Shown: piece by piece, positions 8,462 to 16,495 of the stretch
How the letters are laid out: every line of letters starts with the position of its first letter
Numbering within the stretch: position 1 is the stretch's first letter
From: Lacinutrix sp. MedPE-SW
GTDB lineage: Bacteria > Bacteroidota > Bacteroidia > Flavobacteriales > Flavobacteriaceae
Reading direction: 5' to 3'
DNA: 64,000 nucleotides
Assembly: GCF_001874145.1 (NCBI RefSeq)
Contig: NZ_MPCX01000011.1
Location: 62,001-126,000, forward strand
The notes under the pieces: generated by a model
Seen by the model: only the letters and a program-made list of their open reading frames with translations
What the model was told of the DNA's origin: nothing
Databases searched by the model: none
Program-made: the position numbers and the translations under genes

Positions 8462-10441
8462 CTACTTCACAAGAAATTTACGAGTTTCGGTTTTATCATT
8501 TGCTGTAATTTGTGCGAAATAGAGTCCGCTAGCTAAATTTAATTTAATACTTGAGTTATTATATATAGTTTCAGATTTAATTTTTCTTCCTTCAGAAGAA
8601 TATATAGCTACCAAATATTCGTCTTCCTTTCCAGAAATAAATAATTGATTGGAAACTGGATTTGGAAATATTTTTAAAATTTCAGTATTAAAACTTTCAA
8701 CACTTAAACTATTATTCCAAACTTCACCAGCATTTGCTCCCCAAATATAATCTACTAAATCTGGCATATCGATTAAAGGATTCCTATTAAATTGCCAGTT
8801 GTAAATAACATTATTTCTATTCATTTCAAAATCGTCTGGCGGATCTTGATTATGCCATTGTAATAATGTTGCTAAATCTCCCATTTGACCTGTTGTAGTT
8901 GGAAAACCGTTAACAATTTCAAGACCATTGTAACGTAACTGCATATATAAAACGCTACGCGCTACATCTCCTTTAAAGCTACTTTGGTTTCCTGTTGGCC
9001 CATTATATTCACCATAATGCTGGTTTCCTCTAGAACTATTCTCCGGTCCATCTGCAGCTCTAAGTGCATGGGCGTCTGAGTTTCCATGTCTTAAAGAATC
9101 TGCTGTTGTATTCCAAAATACATCTATCCCATCTGCATCATCATCTTCATCTATACTATTGTAGCCTGCTAACGAACGTGGAAATGTATGCTCTCTATTC
9201 CATTTACCTACACTATTTGAAGTTGTTTGGTAGTCTAATTTAGCTCGCCCTTGCTCTGTATACACAAGCCATACTTGGTTACTATTTTCTGGGTTTTGAT
9301 CTGCTTCTTTTAAAATATCTATTACATCTGCATACGTTTGTGCTCTTACCACACCTTCTTCTGCAATTATATCTTGGATTGCTTGCTCTAAATTTGCTCC
9401 AGACAACCCATTTAAACTATCGTAATATCCTGCAGGTTGAGTGCTTTGCACCACACCTGTTGGCATTGGTGGATTTCCAGGTATTGGAGCATTAAACGGT
9501 GCAACCATAAAATCATTATCAACAACTCTTAGTTTTAAAAAATTATTGAATGGTATATAAGGTGTAGATAAATTTACAAATTTCACTATTGGTTCTTCAT
9601 CTCCATCATTAATTCCATCACTAAGCACTGTTATAGATGTAGTAACAGAATTTTGACCAGAAGGAATTGTAACAGTTGTATTTCCTGTAAAATCTGAAGT
9701 TGTAAAACTTTCATTATCTAAAGTAAAACTAAAAGTAGCATCTTGATTTACATTACTTTGAGATGTAAATGTTATTGGTATTGTATCACCTTCATTATAA
9801 ATTTCCTGAGTAGTTGAAATCTCTATGGCATTAAAAACTATACCACTACCATCATTTAACGCTCTAGGTGTTGGCGTGGTTGCAGTATATGTAATTGTCC
9901 CAGAACCATCATCAAATCTTTGAATTGAATTAGAATTATTTCCTGCTCCTTCACTAACTTGATCATTTGGACCTAAACCTAATAAACTTAGTAAATTAGT
10001 GTCTACAGCATCATTAGTACTGTACACCAATGCATCTACTAAATTAGTTGTTGTAGCAAGTGTTTCACCAGGAAAAGCATCTATACTATCTTGATATATT
10101 GCTACAGCATCTGCTCCATTTTGAATTACATTTGAAGGTATTAATAATTGTGGAAATGGCATCACTGTGGTACTGCCTATTAACAATAACCCGTTATCGT
10201 CTGATACACTACCTGTTAAATCTACAGCAAAGTAACTAGAATCACCTCCAGAAGAAGAGCCATTAAAAAACACCATTACAAAGCCGTCTAGAGACATGTT
10301 TGGTGTTGCAGTTAATAACTCTACAAATTCCTCTTCATCAAGCCCTGGATTATCACAATCTAACTCATTAATTACTACTTGTTGGCTAAATATTAAATTA
10401 CAAAATAATAGTATAGCGCTAAAAATTATATTCTTTTTCAT
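8462..10441 (-). CDS. secreted endonuclease I family nuclease with lamin-tail, Calx-beta-like and T9SS sorting domains
   Basis: 659 residues. Signal peptide (about 1-19), a lamin-tail-like domain starting VVINELDCDNPG (about 20-195), a Calx-beta-like segment rich in Thr and Asp (about 205-305), and the endonuclease I domain (about 340-580) with NREHTFPRS and SDAHALRAAD, the family's His/Asp active-site region. The last 75 residues (ILKIFPNPVSNQLFIS to KFLVK) are a type A C-terminal sorting domain, so it should be exported by type IX secretion and released or anchored at the surface. Its likely role is degradation of extracellular DNA or RNA for nutrients or biofilm turnover. It appears monocistronic. 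Confidence 0.9.
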   Translation of the reverse strand: MKKNIIFSAILLFCNLIFSQQVVINELDCDNPGLDEEEFVELLTATPNMSLDGFVMVFFNGSSSGGDSSYFAVDLTGSVSDDNGLLLIGSTTVMPFPQLLIPSNVIQNGADAVAIYQDSIDAFPGETLATTTNLVDALVYSTNDAVDTNLLSLLGLGPNDQVSEGAGNNSNSIQRFDDGSGTITYTATTPTPRALNDGSGIVFNAIEISTTQEIYNEGDTIPITFTSQSNVNQDATFSFTLDNESFTTSDFTGNTTVTIPSGQNSVTTSITVLSDGINDGDEEPIVKFVNLSTPYIPFNNFLKLRVVDNDFMVAPFNAPIPGNPPMPTGVVQSTQPAGYYDSLNGLSGANLEQAIQDIIAEEGVVRAQTYADVIDILKEADQNPENSNQVWLVYTEQGRAKLDYQTTSNSVGKWNREHTFPRSLAGYNSIDEDDDADGIDVFWNTTADSLRHGNSDAHALRAADGPENSSRGNQHYGEYNGPTGNQSSFKGDVARSVLYMQLRYNGLEIVNGFPTTTGQMGDLATLLQWHNQDPPDDFEMNRNNVIYNWQFNRNPLIDMPDLVDYIWGANAGEVWNNSLSVESFNTEILKIFPNPVSNQLFISGKEDEYLVAIYSSEGRKIKSETIYNNSSIKLNLASGLYFAQITANDKTETRKFLVK

Positions 10442-11021
10442 TTACACAAATTTGGGCAAATGTAAACAACATTATGATAGTATATATTTCTTAATTGTTA
10501 ATTGTTAGTTTTTAATCACTTAAAAAATACGAGAAGAGGTTTCTATATTTTAATGATTTTTTATAATTGACTCTTTTTTTTAATTAAAACTCCCTTGGTA
10601 ATAATAACAACTCAAAAAAAGCGCCTACAATAGTTACTTATTTTATACATATAAGGTATTTTAACTTACGAAATAATACTTTTATCAAGAGTATTTGTAA
10701 AATTTTAAAATACATTACATTAAAATACTTATATATATAAAGTCAATTGTATTGATTTTTACTAATTTGTTTGGATAATAATTATCAAAAAATATATATT
10801 GAATGGACAATCGAAAAATTATTATTAACCCTTAAACTAAACAACTATGATAACATTAGCGAAATTAATTATCGAAACCATAACATCGATAAGCCTGTAA
10901 ACTAAACTAAAAGATAAAACTTAGTCTAGAATAAGTTTTAATCTTTTAAATTAAACAGAATTTGGCTATACATAGTAATTATTATAATTTTGAAGTTGTA
11001 ACTTATTGATTAATATTCATT
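10442..11021. other. long AT-rich intergenic region with a possible tiny transcript
   Basis: No standard gene is evident. At 10847-10900 there is a 17-codon ATG frame with a hydrophobic product (starts MITLAKL), followed at 10909-10947 by a long imperfect hairpin with AAAAGAT and ATCTTTT outer arms. The pair looks like a minimal transcription unit or leader, but the hairpin lacks a good T tract and the frame may be chance. The rest (10442-10800) is AT-rich with nothing I can name. Confidence 0.3.
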
Positions 11022-11174
11022 TTGAAAAAACGACTTTTTAAAATACTTTCTAAAATAAACAAAGCTATTTTACCTAGCTATAGCAAACAACGTTTAGACT
11101 TAACCAAAGCAACTAAAATACAGATGGCTATTTTTGCTTGGAAACTATACGTAACCAAAAACGCTTTAGATTAA
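11022..11174 (+). CDS. small conserved basic protein, 50 residues, TTG start
   Basis: A frame starting with TTG (ATT just before is the only alternative; a stop lies four codons upstream of the TTG) encodes a basic protein starting MKKRLFKILSKINKAILPSY and ending AIFAWKLYVTKNALD. The ordered Lys/Leu pattern and the aromatic C-terminus do not look random. I recall 50-residue flavobacterial proteins of this shape, sometimes mislabelled SsrA-binding protein, but cannot verify that. It lies 123 bp before tRNA-Arg on the same strand. Function unknown. Confidence 0.6.
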   Translation: MKKRLFKILSKINKAILPSYSKQRLDLTKATKIQMAIFAWKLYVTKNALD

Positions 11175-11250
11175 CTACCTATTAAACTGAACATATAAAA
11201 CTTTAATGTTTTTAAATCACTTCTGAATAAATTATTTTTTTTACGATTTA

Positions 11251-11283
11251 TTTTGACTGTTATATAAAAAAGAAATATATTTG
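11251..11283 (+). promoter_or_regulatory. tRNA-Arg promoter
   Basis: A -33 element TTTTG (11251-11255) and a -7 element TATATTTG (11276-11283) fit the Bacteroidota consensus with a 20-nt spacer. Transcription would start about 10 nt before the mature tRNA 5' end at 11298. Confidence 0.75.
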
Positions 11284-11297
11284 CACCCACGAAAAAA

Positions 11298-11371
11298 GGC
11301 CTCGTGGCGCAACTGAATAGCGCACTTGATTACGGCTCAAGAGGTTACAGGTTTGAATCCTGTCGAGGTCA
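11298..11371 (+). tRNA. tRNA-Arg (anticodon ACG)
   Basis: 74 nt fold as a cloverleaf. The acceptor arms GGCCTCG/CGAGGTC carry one G-U pair, and the anticodon stem CTTGA/TCAAG encloses a loop with ACG. The T arm contains GGTTTGAATCC. CCA is not encoded. Its 3' part is duplicated at 32860-32906, so it is the integration target of the element to its right and remains intact after insertion. Confidence 0.95.
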
Positions 11372-11372
11372 C
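11326..11372 (+). repeat. attL, 47-bp repeat within tRNA-Arg
   Basis: It covers the anticodon arm, variable loop, T arm, acceptor 3' strand and 1 bp beyond the tRNA. It is identical to 32860-32906; identity stops at once on both sides. This is the classic core of site-specific integration by tyrosine recombinases. Confidence 0.93.
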
Positions 11373-11377
11373 TAATA

Positions 11378-11415
11378 AAACCAACACTTTACAAAGCTTT
11401 TGTAAATGTTGGTTT
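11378..11415 (+). terminator. element-borne terminator after tRNA-Arg
   Basis: Arms AAACCAACA/TGTTGGTTT with an inner TTTAC/GTAAA pair and a following T run. It lies inside the element just past attL and replaces the original terminator, which is now beyond attR. Confidence 0.8.
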
Positions 11416-11418
11416 TTT

Positions 11419-11443
11419 TATTTGCAGAAAATTTGCAGAAAAA
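11419..11443. repeat. left 25-bp arm repeat (two tandem 11-mers)
   Basis: It contains two head-to-tail copies of ATTTGCAGAAA. The same 25 bp occur at 32724-32748 near the right end, and one inverted 11-mer lies at 32707-32717. The placement suits arm-type binding sites of the integrase. Confidence 0.75.
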
Positions 11444-11483
11444 TCACTGTATAATTTCGCTATTACTGCCTGTATAATTATTG

Positions 11484-11759
11484 TTATTTTCTGAGTATAG
11501 CTAATATTTCCTGTTTATTGTAATAGCGTTTATTACCAATAGCGTAACTCTTTATAATACCTTTGTTTGTCCAATTCCAAAGTGAAACTAAACTAATTCT
11601 TAAAAAATCTGCCGTTTCTTGTCTTGTCAAATACGCTTCATTTCCATTAGTATGCAAATCATTTAAATAATGTTTTATTTTTATTAAAAGCTTATCTGCT
11701 ACTTTATCTACTAATTCATCTACTGTAATTTCTTGTACTTCTATTGTTTTTGTTATCAT
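11484..11759 (-). CDS. helix-turn-helix DNA-binding protein, excisionase-like
   Basis: 91 residues. The N-terminal half is helical and the C-terminal half is a winged HTH of the MerR/excisionase (HTH_17) type: LTRQETADFLRISLVSLWNW, then KSYAIGNKRYYNKQEILAIL. Such proteins often direct excision or control element genes. It is the only gene between attL and the metal cargo and lies 112 bp inside the attL edge, the position expected for a recombination directionality factor. A second HTH protein is encoded at 29974-30306, so which is the excisionase is open. Confidence 0.8.
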   Translation of the reverse strand: MITKTIEVQEITVDELVDKVADKLLIKIKHYLNDLHTNGNEAYLTRQETADFLRISLVSLWNWTNKGIIKSYAIGNKRYYNKQEILAILRK

Positions 11760-12167
11760 ACCTTATTATTTTTTTATAAAATGAAAGTTAACGAAATGAA
11801 GCAAACAAAAATTTGAGGTAAGATAGACGTCTAAAAAAATGAGAGAAGTGAAGCTATTGCTTCTATTACACAACTTAGATTTGGGTCAGTTTTGTTGCGG
11901 AATAGAGGTTTTAAGCATTAGCAATAGCCCTTTGCTTTTTTATTGTACTAATTTATTTATATAGATACTTTTAAATAAAACAAGCAATGTGCTATTATAG
12001 CGTTGGATACAAGTATTATAACATAAAACCAACTATGTATTGCTCGCGTAATAACACAAAGGATTTTGAGCTTTCGACAGACTCAAATCGAAGCAAGCAA
12101 AAAAACTAGGTTTTGACTTGTATGGAATAAAAAAGAGCCTTCCGAAAAAGACTCTTTCATTATTGAT
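11760..12167. other. gene-free spacer between HTH gene and metal operon
   Basis: 408 bp with no convincing gene. It contains a long-range inverted repeat (GCTATTGCT at 11853-11861, AGCAATAGC at 11920-11928), an inverted TTTGAG/CTCAAA pair near 12068-12090, and the terminator of the metal operon at 12132-12157. It may hold a structured RNA or transfer-related site, or be the scar of earlier cargo insertion. Confidence 0.4.
12132..12157 (-). terminator. terminator of the metal-resistance operon
   Basis: On the minus strand the arms AAAGAGTCTT/AAGGCTCTTT pair with one G-U and a six-base loop, followed by TTTTTATT. It lies 11 nt after the stop of the last operon gene. Confidence 0.88.
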
Positions 12168-12662
12168 CTAATGGTCGTGGTTTGAATGGTCATCACTTTT
12201 TTCTTCACCAGATTTATTCATTATCATATCGTGTTTATATTGACAGCAAGATGGAAGACTGTTAAATGCCTCTTCATCACCAGCTACTTTTTCGGTATCA
12301 TATCCTGAAGCTGCGATTGCTTTATGGATTGCCATTGCATCGGTTTTTGTATCATCAAAAGACACATCAATCTTCTTTTTATCGACATCCCAATTAGCAC
12401 TTGCAACACCTTCAACACCGTTAGCTGCTTTTTCGATAGTGCTTTTACACATTCCGCAATTTCCTCTTACACCAAAAGACAGGTCTGTCATTGCCATATC
12501 TTTAGACATTTCAGTAGTTGTGGTTTCTGTTTCTTTTTTGGTTTCGTTTTTACAACTTGTTAAACCTAATGCTGCTATTACAGCTACACTTAAAATTACT
12601 TTTTTACTCACGTCGATTACATTTTTGTTTTTGTGTTCGTGATTTTTCTTTGAAAAATTCAT
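12168..12662 (-). CDS. HMA-domain lipoprotein, periplasmic metal-binding protein
   Basis: 164 residues. After a charged N-terminus comes a lipoprotein signal (VILSVAVIAALGLTSC), a Thr/Glu linker, and a heavy-metal-associated domain with the GNCGMCKSTIEKA Cys-x-x-Cys site (about 68-135). The tail is rich in His, Asp and Cys (SCCQYKHD, DDHSNHDH) and should bind metal too. It probably hands copper-like ions to the efflux system encoded upstream. Last gene of the leftward operon, 32 nt after cusB. The first 18 residues before the signal core are unusually long, so an internal non-ATG start is possible. Confidence 0.85.
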   Translation of the reverse strand: MNFSKKNHEHKNKNVIDVSKKVILSVAVIAALGLTSCKNETKKETETTTTEMSKDMAMTDLSFGVRGNCGMCKSTIEKAANGVEGVASANWDVDKKKIDVSFDDTKTDAMAIHKAIAASGYDTEKVAGDEEAFNSLPSCCQYKHDMIMNKSGEEKSDDHSNHDH

Positions 12663-12694
12663 TGTTTAAAATTTAATTGTTATTACTTGATTTA

Positions 12695-14473
12695 TTATTC
12701 TATTACTTGTTTTACTTCACCACAGGTTAGCATTGCTTCGCCAAAGTATGGATTGATTACTTTTTCTTCTTTACTCAACCAATATGCACCATTGTTGTTA
12801 TCTGCCATTGGGCAAAATTCTACATAGACCTTTTCATTGACACCAAATAGTTGTACAGCATTGATTAGATGTGATGATAAATGTTTAAAATGGTCTCTTT
12901 GTGATTTTATATCGGACGTTTCAGAAATTGAAGTTGCAGAAGATTTTATTTCGCCTTCTAATGACATCCAATGGTTATGCGCCTTATTATCTGACAACAA
13001 TTTCATATCTACTTTATTCAATTTATTTAATAAAGTTGTTGCGTTTGCTGAAGTACTTTTTGAATCTTCTTTTACTAAAGCATCTTTTAAATTGATATAC
13101 TCATTGAAAACAGCTTTTAACTGCTCTTGAAATTTCATTGATACTTTCAAACGCTCATTCATATTAGTGTGGTCACTTTCTTTGTTGGGTGAATTGTTAT
13201 CCATACCTAAATGACCTTCGTGTCCAGTCATTACTTTACCACCATCTTTATTCATCATAGACTTTTTTCCTTGTAATTGTGCTGCTGCATCAACCGTAAA
13301 TGTACCGTTAGTCACTATTTCATTTCCAACAAATAAACCTTCTACAACTTCATATTCATTACCAATTTGATTGCCTAATTTAATTTCACGCATTTCAAAA
13401 ATAGGTTGGTCTGGATTTGTTTTAAGGTACACCACAGAACGTTCACCTGTCCATAACACAGAAGATGTAGGAATTGTTAATACTTCGTCATTTTTAGCTG
13501 TACTGCCTTCAATATTTGCGGTTACAAACATTCCTGGCTTAAATACATCGTCCTTATTGCTTAAAACAACACGTAAGGTTACAGTTCTTGTTTTCGTGTT
13601 TAAAACTGGGTCAATGAAATCTACTTTACCTTTAAACTCTTTATTAGGATAAGCATTGGTTGTTGTCATCACTTCCTGTCCTTTTTTAAAGCGGTCAATC
13701 TGATTTTCATACACATCAAAATTTCCCCAAACCGTATTGAGATTAGCAATTTTTAATAAAGGTTGACCTTGTTTGATATAATCACCTTGCTCTACCAGTT
13801 TTTCGGTAACAGTTCCTGAAACGGTTGCATAAACAGGAAAGTTTTCTTTCACTTTTCCTGTTTCTTCAATCTGATTGATTTGATTTTCAGAGAGCTTCCA
13901 TAATTTCAGTTTATTACGAACTGCTTTGTACAAAGCCGGTTGCGATGCTTTTAAAGATGCTGCTGTAATTAATTCTTGTTGTGCTGCATAGAGTTCTGGT
14001 GAATAAATGGTTGCCAATAATTGACCTTTACGAACTTCTTCGCCTGTAAAACTCACATTCAAACGTTCAATTCTTCCAGCGAAATAACTGACCTGTACTG
14101 CATTGGCTTCTTCGTTTTCAACAATTTTACCAGATAATTTGATAGTATTGCCTTCAACATTGCCTTTACCAACAATAGATGTTTGAATATTGGCTAATGC
14201 CATAGCATTTTCGGTCATTTTGAATTGGTCTGCTAATAAACCATCTGCACTACTTTCCGCAGGAATTAAATCCATACCACAAATAGGACAATCGCCTGGT
14301 TCTGGTTGCATAATTTGTGGATGCATAGAACAAGTCCATAATTGATTGGTTTCTGCAACCGCATTGTAATTATGGTCTTTTTCTTTATTTGATGAGCCAC
14401 CAAAAAGTAACCAACCCAATAAAACACCTATTACGAGTATGCCAATATATATGACTATTTTATTATTTTTCAT
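12695..14473 (-). CDS. cusB: CusB-type periplasmic adaptor of RND metal efflux pump, with DUF3347
   Basis: 592 residues. One N-terminal membrane anchor is followed by a heavy-metal-binding motif (WTCSMHPQIMQPEPGDCPIC, about 47-66, then GMDLIP), a membrane-fusion core of lipoyl-like, hairpin and barrel segments (about 95-400), a Met/His-rich linker (GHEGHLGMDNN), and a C-terminal DUF3347 helical domain (about 440-590) ending in FCPMADN and a Cys. It links the inner-membrane CusA pump to the TolC-like channel and may gate metal loading. The DUF3347 fusion is typical for Bacteroidota copper systems. It overlaps the upstream DUF305 gene by 11 bp. Confidence 0.92.
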   Translation of the reverse strand: MKNNKIVIYIGILVIGVLLGWLLFGGSSNKEKDHNYNAVAETNQLWTCSMHPQIMQPEPGDCPICGMDLIPAESSADGLLADQFKMTENAMALANIQTSIVGKGNVEGNTIKLSGKIVENEEANAVQVSYFAGRIERLNVSFTGEEVRKGQLLATIYSPELYAAQQELITAASLKASQPALYKAVRNKLKLWKLSENQINQIEETGKVKENFPVYATVSGTVTEKLVEQGDYIKQGQPLLKIANLNTVWGNFDVYENQIDRFKKGQEVMTTTNAYPNKEFKGKVDFIDPVLNTKTRTVTLRVVLSNKDDVFKPGMFVTANIEGSTAKNDEVLTIPTSSVLWTGERSVVYLKTNPDQPIFEMREIKLGNQIGNEYEVVEGLFVGNEIVTNGTFTVDAAAQLQGKKSMMNKDGGKVMTGHEGHLGMDNNSPNKESDHTNMNERLKVSMKFQEQLKAVFNEYINLKDALVKEDSKSTSANATTLLNKLNKVDMKLLSDNKAHNHWMSLEGEIKSSATSISETSDIKSQRDHFKHLSSHLINAVQLFGVNEKVYVEFCPMADNNNGAYWLSKEEKVINPYFGEAMLTCGEVKQVIE

Positions 14474-14945
14474 TCTCTAATCGTTTTATCATTGCTTTCA
14501 TTTCTTTTATTTCTTTACGCTGTGCCTTTATAATGTCTTCTGCTAATTTCTTAACTTCTGGGTCTTGAATATCTGCTCTTTCACTTGTTAAAATAGCGAT
14601 AGAATGATGTGGTATCATTGCTTTCATCCAAAGGACATCACCAATAATTGGTGCTTGAGTTCTTACCAACCCTAATGCACCCACAAACAGAATGAAACTA
14701 CCTGCAAGTATGGCGATATTCTTCTTTTTATTATTATACATTTTTCGCATAAAAAACCACATTATTACTGCCATGGTTGAAATCCCTAAACACGTCATAT
14801 AGAATCGTGTTAAACTAAACCATACGTGGTCTATGGAATAGGTGTTTAAATACATTGTGATGTACATTGCTACAAATGAGCAAGCCAACATTATAAAGAA
14901 GGTTTTGTAATTTCCTTTGTTTGAGTGTTCTTTTGAATTTTCCAT
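14463..14945 (-). CDS. DUF305 membrane protein
   Basis: 160 residues with three membrane helices (about 14-34, 45-66, 76-95) and a DUF305 tail containing MKAMIPHHSIAILTSERA and a long charged helix. DUF305 proteins occur with copper resistance genes, and the Met/His cluster may bind Cu; the exact role is unknown. It overlaps the start of cusB by 11 bp, so translation is probably coupled. Confidence 0.85.
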   Translation of the reverse strand: MENSKEHSNKGNYKTFFIMLACSFVAMYITMYLNTYSIDHVWFSLTRFYMTCLGISTMAVIMWFFMRKMYNNKKKNIAILAGSFILFVGALGLVRTQAPIIGDVLWMKAMIPHHSIAILTSERADIQDPEVKKLAEDIIKAQRKEIKEMKAMIKRLENEK

Positions 14946-14970
14946 AATTTTTGATTTTATAGTTAAACTT

Positions 14971-15762
14971 TTACTTACTTAATTTTAATATCCTGAATGC
15001 ACCTTGTATCACCAATCCAAATACAATGATTCCTATAATTAAATCTGGAATACCAGAATGCAGCCAATTGACCAACACGCCTGCTACAATTACTCCGAGA
15101 TTTATTATAATATCGTTTGATGTGAAAATCATACTTGCACGCATATGTGCTTCATTACTTTTTGATTTTTGTAAGAGGTACAAGCAAATGCCATTTGCAA
15201 TTAAAGCAAATATTGAAACGATAATCATTGTTGAAAATACAGGTAAAGCTTCATAACCTAAAAACCGACGTATCACTTCAACAATTCCAATAATTGCAAG
15301 GGTTACCTGAAAGTAACCTGCATATTTTGCAATACGTTTCTTTTTTAAAACCGTTCCACCAACCGCTATTAAACTCAATCCATAAACAAATGAATCTGCC
15401 AACATATCTAAACTATCAGCAACTAATCCCATTGATTTTGAAATAAGTCCTGTACTCATTTCAATAATAAAAAATGCAAAATTGATAATAAGAACTGTCC
15501 ACAATAGTTCAGATTGACTCCTCGTAGATTCAGTAATGATTGTGTCTGTTTCTTCTGAACTGATTAAACTTTCATTTAATTTTAATTCTTTTAAGGCATT
15601 ACCAATTTCATTTACATTTGAATTATGATATAGTGTTAAGATTCTTTCTCCTAAATTGAAATCAAGTTGTTTGATACCATCTATATCAGATAGCTTCATC
15701 TTAATTAGATTTTCTTCAGAAGGACAATCCATTTTTGATATTTTGAAAATAGATTTTTTCAT
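14971..15762 (-). CDS. CDF-family cation transporter with N-terminal HMA-like domain
   Basis: 263 residues. Residues 1-70 look like a ferredoxin-like HMA domain with a single Cys (KMDCPSEE) in place of Cys-x-x-Cys. The rest is a CDF membrane domain with five or six helices and the motif MGLVADSLDMLADS. In classic CDF proteins the helix-2 and helix-5 sites are His-x-x-x-Asp; here His is replaced by Asp (SLDMLAD) and the helix-5 motif reads TSND, so metal choice may differ. The usual C-terminal cytoplasmic domain is missing. The gene lies 1 nt after the HMA/MauE gene. Confidence 0.85.
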   Translation of the reverse strand: MKKSIFKISKMDCPSEENLIKMKLSDIDGIKQLDFNLGERILTLYHNSNVNEIGNALKELKLNESLISSEETDTIITESTRSQSELLWTVLIINFAFFIIEMSTGLISKSMGLVADSLDMLADSFVYGLSLIAVGGTVLKKKRIAKYAGYFQVTLAIIGIVEVIRRFLGYEALPVFSTMIIVSIFALIANGICLYLLQKSKSNEAHMRASMIFTSNDIIINLGVIVAGVLVNWLHSGIPDLIIGIIVFGLVIQGAFRILKLSK

Positions 15763-15763
15763 T

Positions 15764-16495
15764 TTAAGAAATTAGCATAATTATGGCCATAATTATCATT
15801 ATAGCGTTTTCAATAAATGTGGCTTCAGTCATCGGTAATTTTAAAGCTGTACCCAAACACGCACATCGTATTGATTTTTTGTCCAATAATGTTTTTGTTA
15901 CTCCAATAGTTGTTATCCCTAATACTACAAGTGTAATTATTAAAGCTATATTGATTTCAAATCTCATTAAGAACATCAGTCCTAATGCTGTTTCAATAAA
16001 TGGATAAATCTTCCCATAAAAAGGAACTCTTTTTGCTAATGGGTCATACATTCTGAATGAATCTGGAAAACCTTTTAAATCTAACATCTTGAAAAAACTA
16101 AACACGATGTAGAATAAACCCATAAAATCGAGCATAAAGTCGTTCCAAGACCAATTTTTATAGTGAAGTAAAATACTCGCTGAAGCGATATAAAAAATAA
16201 TAAGTAAAAGAGGTTTTAATTGTTGTAACTTGCTTTTTTCTTCTTCCATTGGCATTGCCGACATACTTGAAGATTTAAATACATTCTTCTCATTCTTTTC
16301 AGATAAAGTATACTTTTCTGGTAATGCTTTTTGTAGTATATCAGTTGAAATATGCTTATTCATTTTCACTTCTGCCTCACCTTTTTCAAGATTAACAGAC
16401 ACCTCTGATACGTGGGCTATTTCACTTAAATATTTCTCGACGGAAGCCTTACAGTTATTGCAAGTCATTCCCGCAATCTTATATGTGTGTTTCAT
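15764..16495 (-). CDS. HMA domain fused to MauE/DoxX-like membrane protein
   Basis: 243 residues. The N-terminal HMA domain has the GMTCNNCKASVEKYL metal site (residues 9-23). A linker with MSAMPM precedes a four-helix membrane part (about 92-243) with FYIVFSFFKMLDLKGF and a C-terminal IRCACLGTALKLP, resembling MauE/DoxX proteins. Soluble HMA modules usually donate copper to pumps; the membrane part may be a redox or metal conduit. Its stop and the start of the downstream CDF gene lie 1 nt apart, and it shares its first base with the end of the TolC-like gene. Confidence 0.83.
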   Translation of the reverse strand: MKHTYKIAGMTCNNCKASVEKYLSEIAHVSEVSVNLEKGEAEVKMNKHISTDILQKALPEKYTLSEKNEKNVFKSSSMSAMPMEEEKSKLQQLKPLLLIIFYIASASILLHYKNWSWNDFMLDFMGLFYIVFSFFKMLDLKGFPDSFRMYDPLAKRVPFYGKIYPFIETALGLMFLMRFEINIALIITLVVLGITTIGVTKTLLDKKSIRCACLGTALKLPMTEATFIENAIMIIMAIIMLIS

